From JBQTIY01 sp052387675 (GTDB lineage Bacteria > Planctomycetota > B15-G4): DNA of 64,000 bases. The position numbers were made by a program, and so were the translations under genes. Below are positions 16,152-25,105 of the stretch, piece by piece. Each line of letters begins with the position of its first letter. The stretch's first letter is position 1. The notes under the pieces were generated by a model, which saw only the letters and a program-made list of their open reading frames with translations, was not told the origin of the DNA and made no database searches. Location: assembly GCA_052387675.1 (NCBI GenBank), contig JBQTIY010000009.1, positions 1-64,000 of the forward strand, read 5' to 3'.

Positions 16152-16835
16152 ATGAACCCGACACCTCGCCTGCAATGCCGCGGCCTCACGCGTCGCCTGG
16201 CCTCCGGAGCCAAAACCCTCACCGTGCTCGACGCGGTGGATCTCAGCATCGGCGTGGGCGAGTCGGTAGCCATCCTCGGGCCATCGGGCAGCGGCAAGTC
16301 CACGCTGCTCGGTCTGCTGGCCGGGCTGGATCGCGCGGACGCGGGCGAGGTGCTCATCGACGGCCAATCGCTGACGGGGCTGAGCGAGGACGAACTGGCG
16401 CTGCTGCGGCGGCGCAAGCTGGGCTTCGTCTTCCAATCCTTCCAGCTCCTCGGCAACTTCACTGCGCGCGAAAACGTGCTCTTGCCGTTGGAGCTGCTCG
16501 ATGCGCCAGACGCCGAGTCGCGCGCCGACGCGCTTTTGGCCGCGGTGGGCTTGGCCGAGCGCGGGCATCACTATCCCAATCAGCTTTCCGGCGGTGAGCA
16601 GCAGCGCGTGGCTCTGGCGCGCGCCTTCGCGCCGCGCCCGGCCCTGCTGCTCGCCGATGAACCTACCGGCAATCTGGACGGCGCCACCGGCCGCGTCGTG
16701 CTGGACTTGCTCACGGCGCTGCGCCGGCAAGAGGGCAGCACGCTCGTGGTCGTCACGCACGATCCGGCCGTGGCGGCGCTGGCCGACCGGCGCCTGCACT
16801 TGCGCGACGGGCGCATCGAGCGCGAGGAGCGGTGA
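16152..16835 (+). CDS. ybbA: YbbA-like ABC transporter ATP-binding protein
   Basis: A 227-aa ABC ATPase of the lipoprotein/MacB-type (LolD-like) class. Seen: Walker A GPSGSGKST at residues 43-51, Q-loop VFQSFQLLGNFTARENV, signature LSGGEQQRVALARA, Walker B LLLADEPTGNLDG and the H-loop THDP. It powers the FtsX-like permease encoded by the next gene, whose GTG overlaps this gene's TGA. Divergent from the TesA-like gene with only 65 bp between them. ATG at 16152 fits the family length; the longer frame upstream is the antisense of the esterase. Substrate is unknown; YbbA-YbbP of E. coli is linked to envelope functions. Confidence 0.9.
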   Translation: MNPTPRLQCRGLTRRLASGAKTLTVLDAVDLSIGVGESVAILGPSGSGKSTLLGLLAGLDRADAGEVLIDGQSLTGLSEDELALLRRRKLGFVFQSFQLLGNFTARENVLLPLELLDAPDAESRADALLAAVGLAERGHHYPNQLSGGEQQRVALARAFAPRPALLLADEPTGNLDGATGRVVLDLLTALRRQEGSTLVVVTHDPAVAALADRRLHLRDGRIEREER

Positions 16836-19366
16836 AGGCGCTGGCGATGCTCGTGCGCGAGTCACGGGGCTCGCGCGGCCGCCTGATCTTCTTCGCTGCC
16901 TGCTTGGCGAGCGGCGTGGCGGCGGTCGTTGCGGTGGCGGGGCTCTCGGACGGCGTGCAGGAAGCCGTGCGGCGTCAGGCGCGCGATCTTCTGGCTGCCG
17001 ACGTCGTCGTCGAGTCGCGCAAGCCGCTGCCGGCCGGCTTCGAGACGGAGCTGGGCGCACAGCGCACGGAGGTCGTCGAGCTGAGCACGCTCGTCGCGCG
17101 CGTGCCCGTGGTCACGCCCGATGATCCCGCGACGGGCTCCGGCCCCACGGCGCTCGGTAGCCGGCTCGTCGAACTCAAGTCAGTGGATGGCGAGTTTCCG
17201 TATTTCGGCCGGTTGCAACTCTCCCCGGATCAGCCGCTGTCCGAACTGCTGGCGCCGGACACGGTGGTTTGCGCGCGCGAGTTGCTGGCAGGCCTGGGCC
17301 TGGCGGTCGGCGACGAGATCCTGCTCGGCGGCGAGCGCTTCCGCATCGCGGGCGAGGTGCTCGCCGAACCCGACCGGCTCGGCGTGGGCTTCACGCTCGG
17401 CCCGCGCGTCTTTGTCTCGCGCGCCGGCCTCGACCGCACGCCCCTGCTCGGCTTTGGCAGCCGCGTCGAGCACAAGGCGCTGCTGAAGCTGGGCGCGGAC
17501 CAGGTGGATGTCGCCGGCATCGCCGCGCGTCTGCGCCTTGAACTGCCGGACGCGCAAGTCGAGACCGCGGTGCAAGGCCAGCCCGCGCTGCGCCGCGGCA
17601 TCGAACGCACCGAGTCCTTCTTGGGGCTCGTGGCTCTGCTCTCACTGCTCGTCGGCGGCATCGGCGTGGCACAGACGGTGAGTTCGTGGCTAGCCGGCCG
17701 GCAAGAATCCATCGCGCTGCTCAAATGCCTGGGGCTGCGGCCGCGGCAAGTCCTGCTGCTCTATGTCGCGCAGACGCTGCTGCTCGCCGGCCTGGGCAGT
17801 CTCGTCGGCGCCATCGCGGGACTTTGCGCGCAAGGCCTGCTGCCGCTCGTGCTCGACGGCCTGCCGCCGGACGCAGTGCGACTCTGGCAACCGGCCGCGC
17901 TGCTGCGTGGCCTCGCGCTGGGCGTGGGCGTCGCGCTGCTCTTCGCGCTGCCGCCCCTGCTCTCGATTCTCGCGGTGCCGCCGGCCCTCGTGCTGCGTCG
18001 CGAGGCGGGCGTGCTTGCCGCGAAGCCCTGGCCGCGGCGCCTGGCCGTGCTCGTCCTGGCCGGCGGCGTGTGCCTTGCGGCCTACGTGCAGTCCGGCTCG
18101 TGGGAGCGCGCGCTGAGTTTCGCGGGCGGGCTCGTCGTGGCCGCGCTACTGCTCTGGGGCGCGGCTGCGCTCCTCGTACGCCTCGCGGGCTGGGCGCCGC
18201 GGCGCGTCCTGCCGCTGGGCCTGCGCTACGGCGTCGCGGCCCTCGCGCGTCCGCAGGCCGGCACGCGCGGCGCCGTGCTCGCGCTGGGCCTTGGTGTCGT
18301 CGCCGTCCTGGCCCTCGAACTCGTGCGCGGCGGCCTGGTGCGCGAGATGCGCGGCGCTCTGCCGATCGAAGCGCCCACCACCTTCCTGGCCGACATCCAG
18401 CCGGGCCAGTGGGAGGGCCTTCGCGAGCGCATGCTCGCGGAAGGCGCCGAGCATCTCGACACGGTGCCCGTCGTCACCGCGCGGCTTGCAGCCGTGAAGG
18501 GCGCGCCCATTGCGGATCTCGTCGAGCCGCGCACGGGCCGCTCGCGTCGCATGCTCACTCGCGAGCAGCGGCTCACTTGGCGCGAGGCGCTGCCCGCGGA
18601 CAACGAACTCGTGGCCAGCCTGACTCCGGGCGCGCCGTGGGGCGACCCGGCCCTGGCCGAGATCAGCCTGGAAGAGGAGTACGCCGAGGACCTGGGCGTG
18701 GGCTTGGGCGATGTGCTGCGCTTCGACGTGCAGGGCGTGCCCTTCGAGTTCACGGTGAGCAGCTTGCGCCGCGTGAACTGGGGCAGCTTCCGCATCAACT
18801 TCTTCCTCATCGCCGAGCCGGGCTGGCTCGAAGAGGCGCCGCACTCGCGCCTGGCGGCGGCGCGCTTCGATGTCGCGGGCGAGCAGCGCCTGCAAGACGC
18901 GCTCGCGACCACGGCGCCCAACGTGAGCGTGCTCCAAGTGCGGGCCATCGTCGAGACGGTGCGCGCGGCGCTGGACAAGATCGGCTTTGGCGTCTCCGTG
19001 CTGGGCGGCTTCTCGGTCATCGCGGGTCTGGTCATCCTCACCGGTGCGGTGAGTGCCGGCGCGCTGCGCCGTTCGCGCGAAACGGCTCTGCTGCGGACGC
19101 TGGGGCTCACGCGGCGCGGCGTGGCGCTGATCAACGCCGTCGAAGACGCGCTGGTGGGCCTGCTGGCCGGCGGGCTCGGCGCGGCCGGCGCGGCCCTGCT
19201 GGCCTGGGCCATGCTCGACGTCGTGCTTGAGTTGCCCTTCCGGCCCTCGGCCGCGGTGCTGCTCGCCGCGCCGCTCGGCGCTGCGCTGCTCGCCGTGGTG
19301 GCCGGCGCGCTCACCGGCCGCCGCGCGCGAAGTGCCTCACCGCTGGCTGTGCTGCGCGAGGCCTGA
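16832..19366 (+). CDS. ybbP: YbbP-like FtsX-family ABC permease
   Basis: An 844-aa inner-membrane permease with two FtsX-type halves. Seen: N-terminal transmembrane segment (IFFAACLASGVAAVVAVAGLS); a large periplasmic loop; LVALLSLLVGGIGVAQTV followed by SSWLAGRQESIALLKCLGL, the FtsX core; several central helices (LALGVGVALLFALPPLLSIL; LAVLVLAGGVCLAA); a second extracytoplasmic domain with FLADIQPGQWEGL; and the C-terminal triad of helices (VLGGFSVIAGLVILTGAVSAG). Length agrees with YbbP (around 800 aa). The 4-bp GTGA overlap with the ATPase indicates translational coupling. The substrate is not known; co-conservation with tesA suggests lipid or acylated-compound handling. Confidence 0.88.
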   Translation: MKALAMLVRESRGSRGRLIFFAACLASGVAAVVAVAGLSDGVQEAVRRQARDLLAADVVVESRKPLPAGFETELGAQRTEVVELSTLVARVPVVTPDDPATGSGPTALGSRLVELKSVDGEFPYFGRLQLSPDQPLSELLAPDTVVCARELLAGLGLAVGDEILLGGERFRIAGEVLAEPDRLGVGFTLGPRVFVSRAGLDRTPLLGFGSRVEHKALLKLGADQVDVAGIAARLRLELPDAQVETAVQGQPALRRGIERTESFLGLVALLSLLVGGIGVAQTVSSWLAGRQESIALLKCLGLRPRQVLLLYVAQTLLLAGLGSLVGAIAGLCAQGLLPLVLDGLPPDAVRLWQPAALLRGLALGVGVALLFALPPLLSILAVPPALVLRREAGVLAAKPWPRRLAVLVLAGGVCLAAYVQSGSWERALSFAGGLVVAALLLWGAAALLVRLAGWAPRRVLPLGLRYGVAALARPQAGTRGAVLALGLGVVAVLALELVRGGLVREMRGALPIEAPTTFLADIQPGQWEGLRERMLAEGAEHLDTVPVVTARLAAVKGAPIADLVEPRTGRSRRMLTREQRLTWREALPADNELVASLTPGAPWGDPALAEISLEEEYAEDLGVGLGDVLRFDVQGVPFEFTVSSLRRVNWGSFRINFFLIAEPGWLEEAPHSRLAAARFDVAGEQRLQDALATTAPNVSVLQVRAIVETVRAALDKIGFGVSVLGGFSVIAGLVILTGAVSAGALRRSRETALLRTLGLTRRGVALINAVEDALVGLLAGGLGAAGAALLAWAMLDVVLELPFRPSAAVLLAAPLGAALLAVVAGALTGRRARSASPLAVLREA

Positions 19367-19371
19367 GCGGG

Positions 19372-19580
19372 AGCTCCGCTCCGCGGCTGCCACGGGCTCC
19401 GCTCTGCGTCGAGCCGGATTCGCTCCGCGGCTGCCACGGGGCTGCTCCGGCCGGCTGTCCTCGCGATCGCCCTAGCACTACTCCTGCGATCGAACGTTCA
19501 CACTGGCGATGCGCTGTGGAGGCCGGCCTCCTCAGCCCCGGGCGCGCCGCTCCGCGGACACTCGGCTGCCCAGGCCTCCC
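19372..19580 (+). repeat. interspersed intergenic repeat, left-half copy B
   Basis: Begins within a few bases of the permease stop. It contains two of the tandem CCGCGGCTGCCACGGG units and then the middle block (19476-19571), nearly identical to 14991-15085 in copy A. It ends near CTCGGCTGCCCAGG; the right-hand hairpin block is missing. The rest of the gap to 19744 shows no repeat or gene I recognise. Copy C, holding the missing right half in the same orientation, lies just beyond the toxin-antitoxin genes. Confidence 0.8.
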
Positions 19581-19744
19581 GTCGTCGCTGCGCGTAACAA
19601 GAGCCTGCCCTGGACGACTTGCCGAGCGGCAACAACCGTCGATGCAGGAGCAGGTGAGCGTGGAGTTAGGGGCCCAGGTTCGGAAGATGCGTCGACCTCC
19701 AAGCGTTGAGGTGAGTCGCGGTCTCTTCAGAGACTCCTGCGGGT

Positions 19745-20107
19745 ATGTCGAATATGGCATACTCTGAGCGCCCCTCGGCGGCGGACAAACCTCTCGTGTG
19801 GCTTCATGGTGAGATCAAGACACCCCCGTTCTCGTCGGCAGCCCGCGTGGAAGCGGGGTGGCTGCTGCGCCGCCTTCAGGCGGGGGAGAGTCTCGGCTTG
19901 CCGCACGCGCGGCCCATGCCATCGATCGGCTCCCGCTGCCACGAGCTCCGCATTCAGGACCGCGATCGGAGTTGGCGCATCGTCGTTCGCATCGACGACG
20001 ACGCCGTCGTGGTCGTTGAGATCTTTGCCAAGGTGACGCCAGCCACTCCGGGACGGACATTAGAAGTCTGCCGGCGCCGGCTGCGCAGCTATGACCAGGC
20101 CAGTTGA
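19745..20107 (+). CDS. HigB/RelE-like type II toxin (phage Gp49-like family)
   Basis: A 120-aa protein of the HigB/Gp49-like (DUF891) toxin family, small mRNA-interferase-like folds. Seen: PLVWLHGEIKTPPFSSAARV near the N-terminus, then GWLLRRLQAGESLGLP, IGSRCHELRIQDRDRSWRIV, and VVEIFAKVTPATP. These follow the usual order: conserved W/L opening, pocket residues, ExR, then F-x-K near the end. An alternative ATG at 19754 would remove three residues. It overlaps by 4 bp the frame of the antitoxin, and is followed by an XRE gene, the toxin-first order typical of HigBA. Activity is inferred. Confidence 0.8.
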   Translation: MSNMAYSERPSAADKPLVWLHGEIKTPPFSSAARVEAGWLLRRLQAGESLGLPHARPMPSIGSRCHELRIQDRDRSWRIVVRIDDDAVVVVEIFAKVTPATPGRTLEVCRRRLRSYDQAS

Positions 20108-20124
20108 GGCCCAAGGAGAGCGCG

Positions 20125-20445
20125 ATGCGTGAGACGAAGCGGAAGCAGCTCAAGGCGGCCGGCTGGAGGGTTGGTTCAGCCAAGGAGCTGTTGGGGCTGA
20201 CCGACGAGGAGAGCGCGCTCATCGAGATGCGTCTGGCTCTTGCGGTGGGCCTCAAGAAGCATCGGCAAGCCAAGCACCTCTCGCAGGTGGAGTTTGCCGA
20301 GCAGATTGGTTCGAGTCAGTCGCGCGTGGCCAAAATGGAAGCGGCCGACCCTTCGGTGTCGTTGGATCTTCTCGTGCGCGCGTTGCTGGCGCTGGGAGTC
20401 TCGAGGAAGATCCTGGGGGGCATCTTGGCGCGCGGGGCCGCCTGA
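20125..20445 (+). CDS. HigA-like XRE-family antitoxin
   Basis: A 106-aa helix-turn-helix protein. Seen: an N-terminal basic region, LLGLTDEESALIEMRLALAV, then the XRE HTH KHRQAKHLSQVEFAEQIGSS plus QSRVAKMEA, and a C-terminal LLVRALLALGVSRKILGGI. This layout is that of HigA-type antitoxins that bind the partner toxin and repress their own promoter. The ATG at 20125 was chosen because AAGGAGAG lies 6 nt upstream; the frame is also open from a TTG at 20104, which overlaps the toxin stop. Partner of the gene at 19745. Confidence 0.85.
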   Translation: MRETKRKQLKAAGWRVGSAKELLGLTDEESALIEMRLALAVGLKKHRQAKHLSQVEFAEQIGSSQSRVAKMEAADPSVSLDLLVRALLALGVSRKILGGILARGAA

Positions 20446-20636
20446 GCGGCGGCTGGGCCCTGCGTCGAGCCGGATTCGCTCCGCGTCCGCCAACTGCCTT
20501 TCACCCGTGCAGCGGTGTGCGACGCGGCGGGGGTGGGCGGACCGCGAGTTCCGAGCCGACCTCTCGGCCGCATCGGCCGAGTCGGCGAGGTGTCTGAGCG
20601 GCGCCGCCGAGCCCCCGCCGCGGGCGCACTAAGCGC
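20446..20636 (+). repeat. interspersed intergenic repeat, right-half copy C
   Basis: Fills the whole gap between the antitoxin stop and the stop of the leftward aminotransferase gene. It starts with a short piece of the tandem unit (GCGTCGAGCCGGATTCGCTC) and then jumps to the right block 20509-20630, which differs from copy A by two bases over about 122 bp. The hairpin CTCGGCCG-CAT-CGGCCGAG is at 20563-20581, 56 bp downstream of the aminotransferase stop in its direction of transcription. Confidence 0.85.
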
Positions 20637-22043
20637 TTAGCGCCGCAGCACGCCGGCCAGGATCTCGAGCGCTCGCGCGGTGTCCGCCGCGCTGAAGCTG
20701 AGGGCCGGCCGGAAGCGCAGCGTGCGCGTGCCGCAGGCCAGCGTGGCGAGTCCCGCTTCCCAGCAGGCCGCGCGCAGGGTGTTGCGCGCAGCGGGGTCGG
20801 GGAGATCCACCGCGAGCATGAGGCCGCGTCCGCGCACATTGTCGAGCTGCGGGAACTCACGCGCCAGCTCGTGCAGCCCGGCGAGAAAGAGTGCGCCGAC
20901 GCGCGCGGCATTCTCGACCAAGCCCTCGGCCTCGATGATCTGCAGGTAGCGGTTGGCGCGCACCATGTCCACGAGGTTGCCGCCCCAGGTGGAGTTGATG
21001 CGCGAACTCTTGTGGAAGACGTTGCCCGGCACGCTGTCCACGCGCGTCGTGCTCATCAGGCCGCAGACCTGCATCTTTTTGCCGAAGACCACCAGATCGG
21101 GCTGCACGCCGAGTTGCTGCCAGCACCACATCGAACCGGTGCCGCCGATGCCGGTCTGGATCTCGTCGAAGATGAGCAGGGCCTCGTGCTGGTCGGCCAG
21201 CGTGCGCAGCCGCGCCAAGAACTCGCCACGGAAGTGGTTGTCGCCGCCCTCGCCCTGGATGGGTTCGATGAGGATGGCTGCGATGCCGTGGGGATCCTTG
21301 GCGAAGGCCGCCTCGATCTCGCGCACCGACTGATCTTCGGCCGCGCTGACTGCGGCGACGTCGTAGGGCTGCCCGCCAGGCCGCAGGAAGCGCAGCTTGG
21401 GATTACTGACGCGCGGCCAGTCGAACTTGGGGAAGTCGGCGACCTTGATCAGGTCGGTGTTCGTGACGGAGAGCGTGTAGCCGCCGCGACCGTGAAAACC
21501 TTCGCGGAAGTGCAGGATCTTGTCGCCGGGCGTCTGCACGCCGCGCGCGCGATTGAGCTGCGTCTTCCAGTCGAAGGCCGCCTTCATGGCGTTCTCGACC
21601 GCGGCCGAACCGCCGGCGATGAAGAAGAGGTAGCGGAAGGCTTCGGGCACGGCCACGCGCCGGAAGGTCTGCACGAAGGCCGCGTACTCGCGCGTGTAGA
21701 CGTCGCTGTTGGCGGGGTTGTTCGCGGCGGCGCGCAGCAGCGTGCGCTGGAACTCCGGCTCGGCCAGGCCGGGATGGTTGTGCCCGACCGGCAGCGAGGC
21801 GAAGTGCGCGTAGCAGTCCAGGTACTCCTTGCCGTCGCGCGCATCCACCATGAAGCTGCCGTGGCTCTTCTCCAGGTCGATGACGATGTGGAAGCCGTCC
21901 ACCAGGATGCTGCTCTGGAGGATCGGGAAGACCTGCTCGGCGGGCACGGTGAGCGCGGGCGCGGCGGCGCCGCGGGCGCCAGCAGCCGGCGTGGAGGCGG
22001 GGGTGGAAGCGGGCGTGGAAGAAGGCGAGGGACGGTTCGGCAT
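20637..22043 (-). CDS. lat: L-lysine 6-aminotransferase
   Basis: A 468-aa class III PLP aminotransferase that moves the epsilon-amino group of L-lysine to 2-oxoglutarate, giving an aminoadipate semialdehyde that cyclises to piperideine-6-carboxylate. Seen: ILVDGFHIVIDLEKSHGSFM and CYAHFASLPVGHNHPGL, both typical of Lat rather than of ornithine aminotransferase; GGSAAVENAMKAAFDWK; FREGFHGRGGYTLSVTNTD; IEPIQGEGGDNHFRGEF; DEIQTGIGGTGSMWCW with the PLP-binding Asp; and VVFGKKMQVCG with the Schiff-base Lys. ATG 22043 was chosen; GGAG lies about 9 nt upstream. The first 25 residues are a Pro/Ala/Ser-rich linker. A saccharopine-dehydrogenase-like gene 30 kb away may touch the same pathway. Confidence 0.9.
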   Translation of the reverse strand: MPNRPSPSSTPASTPASTPAAGARGAAAPALTVPAEQVFPILQSSILVDGFHIVIDLEKSHGSFMVDARDGKEYLDCYAHFASLPVGHNHPGLAEPEFQRTLLRAAANNPANSDVYTREYAAFVQTFRRVAVPEAFRYLFFIAGGSAAVENAMKAAFDWKTQLNRARGVQTPGDKILHFREGFHGRGGYTLSVTNTDLIKVADFPKFDWPRVSNPKLRFLRPGGQPYDVAAVSAAEDQSVREIEAAFAKDPHGIAAILIEPIQGEGGDNHFRGEFLARLRTLADQHEALLIFDEIQTGIGGTGSMWCWQQLGVQPDLVVFGKKMQVCGLMSTTRVDSVPGNVFHKSSRINSTWGGNLVDMVRANRYLQIIEAEGLVENAARVGALFLAGLHELAREFPQLDNVRGRGLMLAVDLPDPAARNTLRAACWEAGLATLACGTRTLRFRPALSFSAADTARALEILAGVLRR

Positions 22044-22347
22044 GGGAAGACTCCGGATAGCGCCGAGGGGACTCCTCGGCTGCTGGACAACGGGGGCTAA
22101 AGATCGCGGAAAGCTGTGCCGGCGAGGCGCCGGCCGGGCGATCAGCCGCGGTTGGGCGGAGCGAAGAGGCCGGGACGCGCGGCGATCGGCAGCAGGCGGC
22201 GCGCAGTCACGGGGAGCTCCGGGTCCGGGAAGGAAGGGCCGCATTGTCGGCTATCCGCGGCCGATTGCCAAACGCGCGTGCGAAGCGGGGGCCTTCCTCG
22301 GTATTCTTCGCACTTTTCCGCCCGCGCTTCCCGGAGTCCCACTGCTC
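22044..22347. promoter_or_regulatory. divergent intergenic region between lat and cyclophilin genes
   Basis: A 304-bp gap between divergent starts, so promoters for both genes should lie here. It contains GC-rich sequence with a slightly more AT-rich patch (CGGTATTCTTCGCACTTTTC region, about 22299-22318) upstream of the cyclophilin ATG. I see no clear operator or riboswitch. Open frames crossing it are extensions of flanking genes and carry no conserved motif. Confidence 0.4.
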
Positions 22348-23058
22348 ATGTTCGCCTCGTGCCACCTCGTTTCGCGTCACTCCCTGCTGGCCCTCTTCGC
22401 CGTGAGCGCGCTCGCCCTGCCGAGCTGCGCCGACAAGTCTGCTGCTGCCGGCGGAGCGGGCGCTGCTGAAGCGCCGGCCATGGCCTTTGGCCCGCAGTTC
22501 CTGACCAATGCCGCCAACCCCGAGGTCAATCGCACCGCGCCGCCCATCTTTCAGGCCAAGTTCGAGACCACCGCCGGCGACTTCATCATCGAGGTGCAGC
22601 GCGACTTGTCGCCCAACGGCGCCGACCGCTTCTACAACCTCGCCGCCAACGGCTTCTATGACGGCGTGAAGTTCTTCCGGGTCGTGCCGGGCTTCATGGC
22701 GCAGTTCGGGATCCACGGCGATCCGGCGATCGCCGCCGCCTGGAAGAACGCCAACATCCAGGATGACCCGGTCAAGCAGGGCAACCGGCGCGGCAACATC
22801 AGCTTCGCTAAGACGGGAATGCCCAACTCGCGCAGCACGCAGCTCTTCATCAACTTCGGCGACAACAGCGCGCTGGATCCGCAAGGCTTCTCGTCCTTCG
22901 GGCGCGTGATCCAGGGCATGGAGTCGGTGGACAAGATTCACTCCGGCTACGGCGAACAGCCCAACCAGATGCAGATCCAGGCGCAGGGCAATGCCTACCT
23001 CGAGAAGTCCTTCCCCAAGCTCGACGCGATCAAGCGCGTCACGATCCTGGGAGTCTGA
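22348..23058 (+). CDS. cyclophilin-type peptidyl-prolyl isomerase lipoprotein
   Basis: A 236-aa periplasmic PPIase that accelerates proline cis-trans isomerisation during folding. Seen: N-terminal LLALFAVSALALPSCADK, a lipoprotein-type signal with Cys after a hydrophobic core; then the cyclophilin domain: FETTAGDFIIEV, GADRFYNLAANGFYDGVKFF, RVVPGFMAQFGIHGDP, GNISFAKTGMPNSRSTQLFI and FGRVIQGMESVDKI. The usual FMxQGGD is FMAQFGIHGDP here. ATG at 22348 gives a sensible signal peptide. Followed after 1 bp by the M1 peptidase lipoprotein, so the two are likely co-transcribed. Confidence 0.88.
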   Translation: MFASCHLVSRHSLLALFAVSALALPSCADKSAAAGGAGAAEAPAMAFGPQFLTNAANPEVNRTAPPIFQAKFETTAGDFIIEVQRDLSPNGADRFYNLAANGFYDGVKFFRVVPGFMAQFGIHGDPAIAAAWKNANIQDDPVKQGNRRGNISFAKTGMPNSRSTQLFINFGDNSALDPQGFSSFGRVIQGMESVDKIHSGYGEQPNQMQIQAQGNAYLEKSFPKLDAIKRVTILGV

Positions 23059-23059
23059 G

Positions 23060-25105
23060 ATGCGGCTCGGCGTAGCGCTGCTCGGGGCGGCGCTCTTGGC
23101 GGGCTGTGGCTCGGCGCCGGTGGTGGTGGAAGCTCCGCCGGATAGCGGCTTCCGTCATCCCGGCGCGCGCGCCGACCGCACGATCTTCAGTCCGCTCGAT
23201 CTGCCCACGCCCGGCACCGTGCGCAATGCCTCGGGTGCGCCGGGTGCTGAGTACTGGCAGCAGCAGGCTGACTACCAGATCGAGGCCGCTCTCGATCCGG
23301 TCAGCCGGGTGGTGAAGGGCCGCGCGCGCATCCGCTACCTGAACAACTCGCCCGACGCGCTGGACTACGTCTGGCTGCATCTGGAGCAGAATCTCTTCCG
23401 CGCCGACAGCCTCGGCGAGACCTTGCGGCGCAATGCGGCACGCGCGCCGCGAGCCGGCGGCGGAGCGCGGCCGGAGGGCCCAGGCACGGACGGCGCGGTG
23501 ATCCGTGGGCTGCGCGGCGCCGGCGGCGCGCCGCTGCCCTACGTGGTCCACGACACGCTGGCGCGTATCGACCTGCCCGCGCCGTTGGCCGGAAGCGGCG
23601 GCGAGCTCGTCTTCGAGATCGACTGGGAGTTCAGTGTGCCGGAGCGGGTTTTCCGGCGCTTCGGCAGCGAGAAGGTTGAGCAGGGCGAGATTTTCGAGCT
23701 GGCACAGTGGTTTCCCGCGGTGGCGGTTTACGACGACGTCCACGGCTGGAACACGCTGCCCTACCTCGGCTCAGGCGAGTTCTACACGAACTTCGGCGAC
23801 TATGACGTGCGCCTCACCGTGCCGCGCAATCACCTGCTCGTGGCCACCGGCGTGCTGCAGAACGAGAGCGAAGTCTTCACGCCCGAGCAGGTGGAGCGCC
23901 TGACGCGTGCGCGCACGAGCGCCGAGACCGTACTGATTTGCAGCGCCGAGGAAGTCGGCACGCCAGCGAGCCGCCCGGCCGGCGAAGGTCCGCTGACCTG
24001 GCACTTCCTCGCCGAAGACGTGCGCACCTTCGCCTTCGCCAGTTCTGAGGCTTTCATCCTCGATGCGGCCGGCCTCACGCTGCAGCCGGTGCCCGGAGTC
24101 CTCGACTCGCCGCGCCAAGTTCTCATTCAATCGGCCTACCCCAAGGAAGCACTTCCGCTCTGGGCCAGTTCCACGCAAATGTTGCTCAAGGCCACGCGCG
24201 GCTACAGCGAGCGCTGGTATCCCTATCCCTATCCCGTCGCTACGAATGTGAACGGGCCCGAGGGCGGGATGGAGTACCCGATGATCATCTTTTGCGGGGA
24301 GCGCAAGAACGAGGAAGGCCTCTACAGCGTGACCACGCACGAGATCGGCCACAACTGGTTCCCGATGCTGGTCAGCACCGACGAGCGCCGGCACGCTTGG
24401 ATGGACGAGGGCTTCAACACCTTCATCAATTACTACTCGCACGCCGACTGGTTCCCAGGCAAGACGCCCAGCCGCGGTAATCCGGCGCTCTTCGCGCCGA
24501 CCATGCTGCAAGACGATCTGCTGCCCGTCGACACGCCGCCCGATCGCTTGCCGCGCGGCCTCATCGGCCAGTTGCAGTACACCAAGACCGGCGCCGGGCT
24601 GGTGCTGCTGCGCGAACAGATTCTGGGCCCCGAGCGTTTTGATCACGCCTTCCGCACGTACATCCGGCGCTGGGCTTACAAGGCGCCGCGGCCGGCGGAC
24701 TTCTACCGCACGATGGAAGACGCGGCCGGCGCCGACCTCTCCTGGTTCTGGACCGGCTGGTTCCGCGAGACCGGTTATCTCGATCAGGCTGTGGCCGAAG
24801 TTGTGCAGGCTCCGGTCGTGCCAGCCGCTGCCGCGCCAGGTGCAGAGCCGGCCGGCCAGGCCGTGATCCGCTTCGTGAATCAGGGCGAGCTGGTGATGCC
24901 GCTGGTCTATCGCGTGGTGTTTGCGGACGGCACCCAGCAGGACGTGCGCCTGCCGGTGGAGATGTGGGCCAGCAGCAATCGCTTCGCGGCCGGTGTCACG
25001 ACCCGGCAGGCCATCGTGAGCGTGGTCATCGATCCCGAGCAGCGTTTCCCGGACGTGGAGCGCAGCAACAACGCCTGGCAGCAGCCGGCGCCAGCCGCGC
25101 GCTAG
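23060..25105 (+). CDS. M1-family aminopeptidase-like lipoprotein
   Basis: A 681-aa zinc metallopeptidase of the M1 (gluzincin) type, probably anchored in the envelope. Seen: lipoprotein signal ALLGAALLAGCGS; an N-terminal beta-domain (YQIEAALDPVSRVVKGRARI); NGPEGGMEYPMIIF in place of the GAMEN exopeptidase motif; TTHEIGHNWFPMLVSTDE and AWMDEGFNTFI, i.e. HExxH-(18)-E with all zinc ligands; and a C-terminal region ending with VIDPEQRFPDVERSNN, a motif frequent in this bacterial subgroup. The GGMEY change suggests that strict aminopeptidase specificity may be relaxed. 1 bp downstream of the cyclophilin gene; its stop overlaps the convergent AsmA-like gene by 4 bp. Confidence 0.88.
   Translation: MRLGVALLGAALLAGCGSAPVVVEAPPDSGFRHPGARADRTIFSPLDLPTPGTVRNASGAPGAEYWQQQADYQIEAALDPVSRVVKGRARIRYLNNSPDALDYVWLHLEQNLFRADSLGETLRRNAARAPRAGGGARPEGPGTDGAVIRGLRGAGGAPLPYVVHDTLARIDLPAPLAGSGGELVFEIDWEFSVPERVFRRFGSEKVEQGEIFELAQWFPAVAVYDDVHGWNTLPYLGSGEFYTNFGDYDVRLTVPRNHLLVATGVLQNESEVFTPEQVERLTRARTSAETVLICSAEEVGTPASRPAGEGPLTWHFLAEDVRTFAFASSEAFILDAAGLTLQPVPGVLDSPRQVLIQSAYPKEALPLWASSTQMLLKATRGYSERWYPYPYPVATNVNGPEGGMEYPMIIFCGERKNEEGLYSVTTHEIGHNWFPMLVSTDERRHAWMDEGFNTFINYYSHADWFPGKTPSRGNPALFAPTMLQDDLLPVDTPPDRLPRGLIGQLQYTKTGAGLVLLREQILGPERFDHAFRTYIRRWAYKAPRPADFYRTMEDAAGADLSWFWTGWFRETGYLDQAVAEVVQAPVVPAAAAPGAEPAGQAVIRFVNQGELVMPLVYRVVFADGTQQDVRLPVEMWASSNRFAAGVTTRQAIVSVVIDPEQRFPDVERSNNAWQQPAPAAR

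Noticed and set aside
17686..19230. 514-aa frame within the YbbP-like gene
   Set aside because: Arg/Ala-rich same-strand shadow frame; the membrane protein frame has clear FtsX helices.
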